Below, piece after piece: positions 63,010-64,000 of a stretch of 64,000 nt of DNA. Numbering within the stretch: the stretch's first letter is position 1; every line of letters begins with the position of its first letter. A program made the translations under genes and the position numbers. The stretch comes from DATLLN01 sp963720885 (GTDB taxonomy: Bacteria; Actinomycetota; Thermoleophilia; Gaiellales; JAICJC01): assembly GCA_963720885.1 (NCBI GenBank), contig CAVRGW010000003.1:16732-80731 (forward strand), read 5' to 3'. The notes below the pieces were generated by a model. That model was not told where the DNA came from, made no database searches, and saw only the letters and a list, made by a program, of their open reading frames with translations.

Positions 63010-63672
63010 GTGATGTCCGGGCGCTTCGCTGCATTCCTGAGCCGCGGTGACCTGGAGACCGCCGCGCCGCTGGCGCTGTTGATGGCCGTCCCGGCCGCGT
63101 TCGAGTACGTGATCCTCGGGATGCCCGGGCTCTCGGCGGCTGCCGCGCCGCTGATCGTCATCGCCCTGGCGGCGATCTTCGGTCTCGGCTGGCTCGTCTC
63201 GGCGAAGCTGGCTTCGGATGTCGCGTCGACCCAGGCGCTGAACCGCGAAGCGGCAGCGCGCGCCGAACAGCTGGACGGGCGGTTCACCGGCAGTCCCGTG
63301 CCGTTCGACGCGACGGAGGACGAGTTCGCGCGGATCACCGAGGACGAGTTGGACGCCCTGCCCGGCTGGCTGAAGACGAAGATCGACGAGACAAACGTCG
63401 CCATCGGCATCGAGGACGAGCGGCCGGGCCAGCCCCGAGTGCTCGGCCTGTACCAGCGACTCGGCGGTGAGTCGCAGATCACGCTCTACCGCCGGCCGAT
63501 CATCCGCGCGGCCGGCAGCCGTGAGGCGCTTCGGCGGCAGATCCACGGCACGTTGCTGCACGAGCTCGGCCACCTGTTCGGCATGACCGAAGAGGATCTC
63601 GACCACTACGAGATCGGGAACCATCCGCTCCCCGGTGCCGCACCGATCCGGGGAAGCGAGCTCAGCGGATGA
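63010..63672 (+). CDS. Membrane-anchored zincin-like metallopeptidase
   Basis: 220-aa protein with two predicted membrane helices near the N-terminus (LETAAPLALLMAVPAAFEYVIL and APLIVIALAAIFGLGWLVSA), then a minimal zincin domain. LPGWLKTKIDETNVAIGIEDE, LGLYQRL and ITLYRRPI precede LLHELGHLFGM, the HExxH zinc/catalytic motif with its third ligand nearby. Soluble members of this family are common in actinobacteria and of unknown substrate; the membrane segments are less usual. GTG 63010 or ATG 63013 as start. Confidence 0.8.
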   Translation: MMSGRFAAFLSRGDLETAAPLALLMAVPAAFEYVILGMPGLSAAAAPLIVIALAAIFGLGWLVSAKLASDVASTQALNREAAARAEQLDGRFTGSPVPFDATEDEFARITEDELDALPGWLKTKIDETNVAIGIEDERPGQPRVLGLYQRLGGESQITLYRRPIIRAAGSREALRRQIHGTLLHELGHLFGMTEEDLDHYEIGNHPLPGAAPIRGSELSG

Positions 63673-64000
63673 CCGAGCTCAGCCAGGCGTGGGACGAGAA
63701 CGCCGGGGATTTCATCCGCTGGGTGCGGGAGCCGGGGCTCGACAGCTACTGGCAGTTCCATCGCGACCAGTTCCTGCCCCTGCTGCCCGAGCCGCCCAAG
63801 CGCACCCTCGACCTCGGTTGCGGCGAGGGCAGGCTATCCCGCCACCTGGCCGGCCTGGGCTACGACGTGCGCGGCGTCGACCGCTCGGAGGCGATGATCG
63901 CAGCGGCCCGCGAGGCCGACCCTTCGATCCAGGTCGACCTCGCCGATGCGGCGGCGCTGCCGTACGCGGACTCGTCGTTCGAGCTGGTGGTCGCCTTCCT
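63669..64000 (+). CDS. Class I SAM-dependent methyltransferase, 3' end outside window
   Basis: The gene starts ATG at 63669, overlapping the stop of the metallopeptidase (ATGA), and runs off the end of the window. AWDENAGDFIRWVREPGLDSYW opens it; LDLGCGEGRLSRHLAGLGYDV is SAM motif I, VRGVDRSEAMIAAAR motif II. Only the N-terminal 110 residues are visible, so the substrate cannot be guessed. Confidence 0.85.
   Translation, partial: MTELSQAWDENAGDFIRWVREPGLDSYWQFHRDQFLPLLPEPPKRTLDLGCGEGRLSRHLAGLGYDVRGVDRSEAMIAAAREADPSIQVDLADAAALPYADSSFELVVAF

Noticed and set aside
61342..63624. A 760-codon minus-strand open frame opposite recG and the metallopeptidase
   Set aside because: Compositional shadow of real genes; no motifs, and it contains the plus-strand genes with full helicase motifs.

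Overview
The window is high-GC, densely coded bacterial chromosome with many GTG and TTG starts and stop/start overlaps. Gene content (class II DAHP synthase, GYD-domain protein, dimeric GSI-alpha glutamine synthetase, cmk-der linkage, rpmB / asp23 / fakA / recG order) suggests an actinobacterium, most likely of a deep class such as Thermoleophilia. That placement is an inference from gene order and fusions; no rRNA is present. It looks like a core chromosomal segment with small accessory patches, not a phage or plasmid.

Layout. 1-7559: phoH (5' cut) - ybeY - undecaprenol-kinase/PAP2 fusion, a GYD protein, an apparent membrane-anchored pseudokinase, cdd - era, deoC with an IGPS-like pseudoenzyme, then pfkA converging. 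7690-16621: mixed accessory genes (secreted pectate-lyase-like protein, META protein, GNATs, O-methyltransferase, glyoxalase), one tRNA-Leu, a GCS2-type ligase and glnA. 16656-20693: secreted beta-propeller protein and a badly frameshifted ACT-malic enzyme. 20754-29683: polA, a lipoprotein, rpsA - coaE - transglycosylase, scpA - scpB - rluB. 29680-40705: dioxygenase-like gene, trpS, then aroF - tyrA - aroA - 2H protein - cmk/plsC/der triple fusion - gpsA - metK. 40702-50500: priA and def - fmt - rsmB, split by a surface-polysaccharide patch (flippase and three sulfotransferases). 50772-57716: a GGDEF/EAL protein, then rpe - ribD - ribE - ribBA - ribH. 57723-64000: rpmB diverging from asp23 - fakA/degV fusion - recG - metallopeptidase - methyltransferase (3' cut).

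Recurring signals. (1) Palindromes built on GGGGTC-N-GACCCC lie at 11496, 19207, 35888, 50492/50690 and 62953; four of the five sites contain the stop codon of a neighbouring gene, and two copies 44 kb apart are identical over 37 bp in opposite orientation. (2) Many genes have a TAnnnT hexamer 6-10 nt before the start codon and no Shine-Dalgarno sequence, as expected for leaderless transcripts. (3) At least 20 single-base reading-frame breaks interrupt otherwise well conserved genes, including priA, recG and ribBA. Most are probably sequence errors, but about ten cluster in the malic enzyme gene.

The most unusual genes are the cmk-plsC-der triple fusion, the fakA-degV fusion, the IGPS-like protein lacking catalytic residues, and the sulfotransferase/flippase patch.
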